Program-made: the position numbers and the translations under genes
In this document: in pieces, positions 5,140 through 7,253 of the stretch
Layout: every line of letters starts with the position of its first letter
Numbering within the stretch: the first letter of the stretch is position 1
NCBI GenBank assembly: GCA_029237515.1
Contig: JARBAV010000191.1
Coordinates: forward strand, 1-7,253
Source of the DNA: Nitrososphaerales archaeon
GTDB taxonomy: Archaea; Thermoproteota; Nitrososphaeria; Nitrososphaerales; Nitrososphaeraceae
Reading direction: 5' to 3'
DNA: 7,253 bases
The notes under the pieces: model-generated
What the model was told of the DNA's origin: nothing
Seen by the model: only the letters and a program-made list of their open reading frames with translations
Database searches by the model: none

Positions 5140-5958
5140 ATGGTAAGATTCCTGGATCACGAACGCTTTCTTCACCGCCTGGTTGAAAACTCTTACAGGG
5201 CGTTGGATGATGGAGCATATGATATCAATACTGCGCATCTCGGATCACATGATATTCTAGGTCTTAAAAAACGCATAGTCTCATGTCCATTTGTACCGAT
5301 AATAGGAGAAATAAAATACCATTCGCCATCACATGGAAACTTGATAGATAAGAAACTCCAAGCTTCAGACATAGCTGAAGAGATGATAAATTCTGGAGCG
5401 ATAGCTATCTCCGTCTTGACTCAACCTTATGAATTTCACGGATCTCTATCTTATCTTTCAAACATTAGACATAAAATAAGTGCTCCCATCCTAATGAAAG
5501 ATATAATCGTTAGTGATGTACAAGTTAGCATAGCCAGGAAAATTGGAGCAGATTGTATATTACTTATCAAATCAGTCTTTGACAACAACTTGGCAGAGGG
5601 AGACATAGAAAAATACATAGGTTACGCAAATCGGATTGGGTTAGATGCAATCATTGAAGTTCATACCCAAATAGAGTTTGCTGAATCAGTGAAATTAATA
5701 GAGGGTTCGAGCAATAATCTAATCGGAATAAATAATCGTGACTTGAATACTTTGGATGTCGATACATCCGTAACGTCAGAGATCCTCACGAATCAGAGCA
5801 AGGGCAAAAATGTGGTAATAAGTGAAAGCGGCATTTCAGATCCAAAAACCATCCGCGAGCTCAGGAAAGTTGGAGCAGATGGATTTCTAGTGGGAACAAG
5901 TCTCGTTCAGGCGTCAAATATTGGTCGTAAAATGGAGGAACTGGCCCAAGCCACCTAA
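5140..5958 (+). CDS. trpC: Indole-3-glycerol-phosphate synthase
   Basis: A complete 272-residue cytoplasmic (beta/alpha)8-barrel enzyme that converts CdRP to indole-3-glycerol phosphate, the step before tryptophan synthase. All family blocks occur in order: PIIGEIKYHSPSHG with Glu57 and Lys59; ISVLTQPYEFHGS (90-102); PILMKDIIV with Lys120, the usual general acid; DCILLIKSV; AIIEVHTQ with Glu173; IGINNRDLNTLDVD with Asn198; VVISESGI with Glu229 and Ser230; and the phosphate-binding GADGFLVGTSL (245-255). The catalytic set matches that of the Saccharolobus enzyme. Gln95 stands where Glu or Asp is common after V-L-T. The start is set by an in-frame TAG two codons before the ATG and by AGAAGGAG 14 bases upstream; the N-terminal helix (FLHRLVENSYRAL) is the normal one. 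No trp gene precedes it, and nothing coding follows for about 650 bases, so it is transcribed alone here. Confidence 0.97.
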   Translation: MVRFLDHERFLHRLVENSYRALDDGAYDINTAHLGSHDILGLKKRIVSCPFVPIIGEIKYHSPSHGNLIDKKLQASDIAEEMINSGAIAISVLTQPYEFHGSLSYLSNIRHKISAPILMKDIIVSDVQVSIARKIGADCILLIKSVFDNNLAEGDIEKYIGYANRIGLDAIIEVHTQIEFAESVKLIEGSSNNLIGINNRDLNTLDVDTSVTSEILTNQSKGKNVVISESGISDPKTIRELRKVGADGFLVGTSLVQASNIGRKMEELAQAT

Positions 5959-6254
5959 GCGTATCTTGACACTCCAAGCTACATTCGGGAGATGAGATTA
6001 GATAAGACGAAGATAGTTAACCTAAACGGCTTTTCAAGAAACATGGTCTATTAATTATGGACTAGTCCTATTTCGTGACGTCGTGGCCAAAGCAGCTTGG
6101 ACCCCCTCTTGGCGGAAAGTTTTTCGACTATCCCATCTAAGTGCCTAGACGACCAGAAAAAATTAGGCCAATTATATCTCTGAACTTTTGTAGGTTCCTC
6201 AATGGAATACGTTATAACACTGATGGTTTACGGAATTGAATGCAATATCATGCA

Positions 6255-6431
6255 CTATCCTTTTTGGAGGTCAACGGGAGAAACGGGAAACACATTAGCA
6301 TTTAATAAATGATGAATAATTCCCCTCCTGCTAGGTATGATGGTTAAAAAAGCTATAGCTCCGGGTTTCGATATGTTATTCCATAACTCTTCGTTATTTT
6401 GACTATAGAACTTATCGATTGAAATAATTTC
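6255..6431 (-). pseudogene. Possible gene relic: open frame with no start codon
   Basis: Between in-frame stops at 6434-6432 (TAG) and 6257-6255 (TAG) the minus strand has 58 open codons. The product looks protein-like: ELWNNISKPGAIAFLTIIPS, then RRGIIHHLLNANVFPVSPVDLQKG at the end. It has no ATG or TTG, and the only GTG is near the 3' end, so it cannot be translated as an intact gene. It may be the remains of a longer gene that lost its start, or chance. I do not recognise the family. Confidence 0.25.
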
Positions 6432-6435
6432 CTAA

Positions 6436-6456
6436 TTCCTAAGCCTTTTTTAGGAA
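6436..6456. repeat. Perfect hairpin TTCCTAA / TTAGGAA
   Basis: Seven-base perfect arms (6436-6442 and 6450-6456) enclose the seven-base loop GCCTTTT. It abuts the upstream boundary of the possible gene relic. No T-tract follows on the plus strand. Confidence 0.45.
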
Positions 6457-6545
6457 CTATCAGTCTTAACATCTCAGGAAATACTCAATCAATCATTGCA
6501 AATTTCAATTATTTTGAAAATAGACAGTTTCGAGTTTCGATATTT

Positions 6546-6561
6546 TTGTCGTGCCCGACAA
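6546..6561. repeat. Perfect hairpin TTGTCG / CGACAA
   Basis: Six-base perfect arms (6546-6551 and 6556-6561) enclose the loop TGCC, preceded on the plus strand by a T-run. It lies about 57 bases beyond the stop of the zinc-finger-like gene on the minus strand, but without T residues after it in that direction, so it is not a typical terminator. Confidence 0.4.
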
Positions 6562-6617
6562 TGGATGTGTACAGACTAGAATCTATGCGAATTGCTGCTT
6601 TATGATCGGGTATTCGG

Positions 6618-6803
6618 CTATGTAAATTCACTAAACCGCTCGTTAAAGACTTTACAACCTATCTTCTTATGAATGTCTACCATCTCCTTGGCGTCCTGAT
6701 CGTCATCAATCTCAAGATGAAATCCACAATTTCTGCATATGATCACACTCGACATTCCCTTGTGTCCTATTTCTATCTGATTCATAAAGAACCTTACTGA
6801 CAT
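6618..6803 (-). CDS. Small C2HC zinc-finger-like protein
   Basis: Up to 61 residues. The core is VIICRNCGFHLEIDDDQDAK, a short helix (EMVDIHKKIGC) and a KVFNERFSEF tail: Cys23, Cys26, His45 and Cys50 form a Cys-x2-Cys-x18-His-x4-Cys set that could bind one zinc. Such small fingers are frequent in archaea and usually bind nucleic acid or protein; I cannot say which here. The start is uncertain. ATG 6803 gives the longest form; ATG 6785 (55 residues) has AAGG six bases upstream and TTTAAGAT about 26 bases upstream; ATG 6755 (45 residues) starts just before the finger. I favour 6785 on promoter geometry, but report the longest frame. It stands alone, with non-coding DNA on both sides. Confidence 0.72.
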   Translation of the reverse strand: MSVRFFMNQIEIGHKGMSSVIICRNCGFHLEIDDDQDAKEMVDIHKKIGCKVFNERFSEFT

Positions 6804-6806
6804 TGT

Positions 6807-6814
6807 ATCTTAAA
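6807..6814 (-). promoter_or_regulatory. TATA-like box of the zinc-finger-like gene
   Basis: The minus strand reads GATTTAAG within GGGATTTAAGATAC. Its centre is about 26 bases before the ATG at 6785, which would make that ATG a leaderless start; the ATG at 6803 would then lie outside the transcript. Confidence 0.35.
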
Positions 6815-7141
6815 TCCCATTGACAACAAAATTTGAGCCAGAATTTAGCAAAAAGCTTTCCGGCCGTATTACATCCCAATTAGTACTTCTTAGAAAGTAT
6901 GTATTCGGTTCCGTGAAGGATAACTGGAGCTTCTTAATAAGGCGAAGATCTCTGGCTAACACAGGTAATCAAATACACCTTCGTATTCATGATAGGATTT
7001 CTATCCATCAATCCTTGGGGACCCTCATTTATAGAATGCATATGCACTCAAAACGTGTAGTATTCTGATGACAAATAGGTCAAATAGTCCAACTAATGTA
7101 AAGGCTTCAGATTGTATCCCCTTCGAACAATAGAATTCATG
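6815..7141. other. Spacer without a recognised gene
   Basis: About 330 bases. A TTG-started plus-strand frame of 82 codons (6820-7068) crosses it, but the product is rich in Arg, His and Ser without domain-like patterning, and no promoter or Shine-Dalgarno sequence fits its start, so I do not call it. No repeat or RNA signal stands out. Confidence 0.45.
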
Positions 7142-7228
7142 CTAATAGTCACTACGTTGTGCTGGCCTATCTTTCACTTCAAATAGGTTGAAACGGTCAA
7201 CAAAGCTCGGCACTTCGTTTTGTGGCAT
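7142..7228 (-). CDS. Possible 28-residue microprotein
   Basis: The minus strand has ATG at 7228-7226 and TAG at 7144-7142, encoding MPQNEVPSFVDRFNLFEVKD followed by RPAQRSDY. The residue mix (Pro, Asp, Glu, Phe, Val, Arg) is more protein-like than the surrounding DNA would give, and TAAGGTC lies four bases before the ATG as a weak Shine-Dalgarno sequence. The protein is hydrophilic and likely unstructured. The right edge of the window cuts off the place where a TATA box would be, so the promoter cannot be judged. It could be a real small protein, a relic of a larger one, or chance. Confidence 0.3.
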   Translation of the reverse strand: MPQNEVPSFVDRFNLFEVKDRPAQRSDY

Positions 7229-7253
7229 TTTGACCTTATAGAATTATCAATTT

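Larger units (their letters stand above)
5959..6617. other. 659-base gap with no intact gene
   Basis: This is the longest non-coding stretch in the window. No T-rich terminator directly follows trpC. It contains the 10-base palindrome GGACTAGTCC (6059-6068), a GC-richer patch (about 6070-6165) that carries a short GTG-started frame ending at 6140, a start-less open frame on the minus strand (6255-6431, listed separately), and two hairpins (6436-6456 and 6546-6561). The 10-mer GTTTCGATAT occurs twice, near 6365 and 6534. Confidence 0.5.

Noticed and set aside
5047..5238. Minus-strand frame of 63 codons over the trpC leader and N-terminus
   Set aside because: It overlaps the certain start of trpC and its ribosome-binding region; the product resembles nothing and the overlap explains the open frame.
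6076..6141. GTG-started 21-codon frame in a GC-rich patch
   Set aside because: No ribosome site, an in-frame TAG just upstream, and too short for judgement. I also looked for an RNA gene here, but the GCCAA/TTGGC pairing is too weak to support one.
6820..7068. Plus-strand frame of 82 codons starting with TTG
   Set aside because: No promoter or Shine-Dalgarno sequence at a fitting distance, a rare start codon, and a product rich in Arg, His and Ser without recognisable secondary-structure pattern. Frames of this length arise by chance.
94..7253. tRNA, C/D-box RNA, CRISPR array, insertion sequence or att site
   Set aside because: I looked for T-arm-like GTTCRA motifs, C/D boxes, regularly spaced repeats and terminal inverted repeats with target duplications; nothing met the basic pattern of any of them.

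Overview
The window looks like chromosome of an ammonia-oxidising archaeon of the Nitrososphaerales, most like the Nitrosocosmicus/Nitrososphaera group. Reasons: a DUF6659-type protein of a kind I know only from Thaumarchaeota; TATA boxes about 25-30 bases before several start codons (archaeal, leaderless); an archaeal-looking IGP synthase; low GC; and very low coding density (nearly 60% of the window). This placement is inferred from protein style and promoter form, not from a marker gene.

Layout, left to right. (1) 1-93, minus: the first 31 codons of a gene running off the left edge. (2) 549-875, minus: a 108-residue DUF3303-like protein. (3) 1253-1441, plus: a small two-helix membrane protein, clearly GC-richer than its surroundings. 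(4) 1911-2069, minus: a 52-residue single-helix membrane protein, divergent from (5) 2360-4261, plus: a full membrane sensor histidine kinase with a large extracytoplasmic Cache-like sensor and no response regulator beside it. (6) 4445-4798, minus: the DUF6659-like protein, convergent with the kinase and divergent from (7) 5140-5958, plus: trpC, indole-3-glycerol-phosphate synthase, with no other trp gene in view. (8) 6618-6803, minus: a small C2HC zinc-finger-like protein. (9) 7142-7228, minus: a possible 28-residue microprotein. Most genes seem to be single transcription units; I see no operon.

Two modes of translation start are visible. Most minus-strand genes have a TATA-like box about 23-31 bases before the start codon and so should give leaderless or nearly leaderless mRNAs. 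The kinase and trpC have a strong Shine-Dalgarno sequence (12 and 14 bases from the ATG), an in-frame TAG two codons before the ATG, and leaders of tens of bases.

I do not find a mobile element, CRISPR array, tRNA, rRNA or convincing new defence or metabolic system. The points of most interest are in the spacers: paired repeats upstream of the kinase, a palindrome with direct repeats between the DUF6659-like gene and trpC, a trpC leader with two Shine-Dalgarno sequences, a GGATTA tandem repeat, a promoter-hairpin-T-tract arrangement near 1007-1074, and a start-less open frame that may be a gene relic at 6255-6431.
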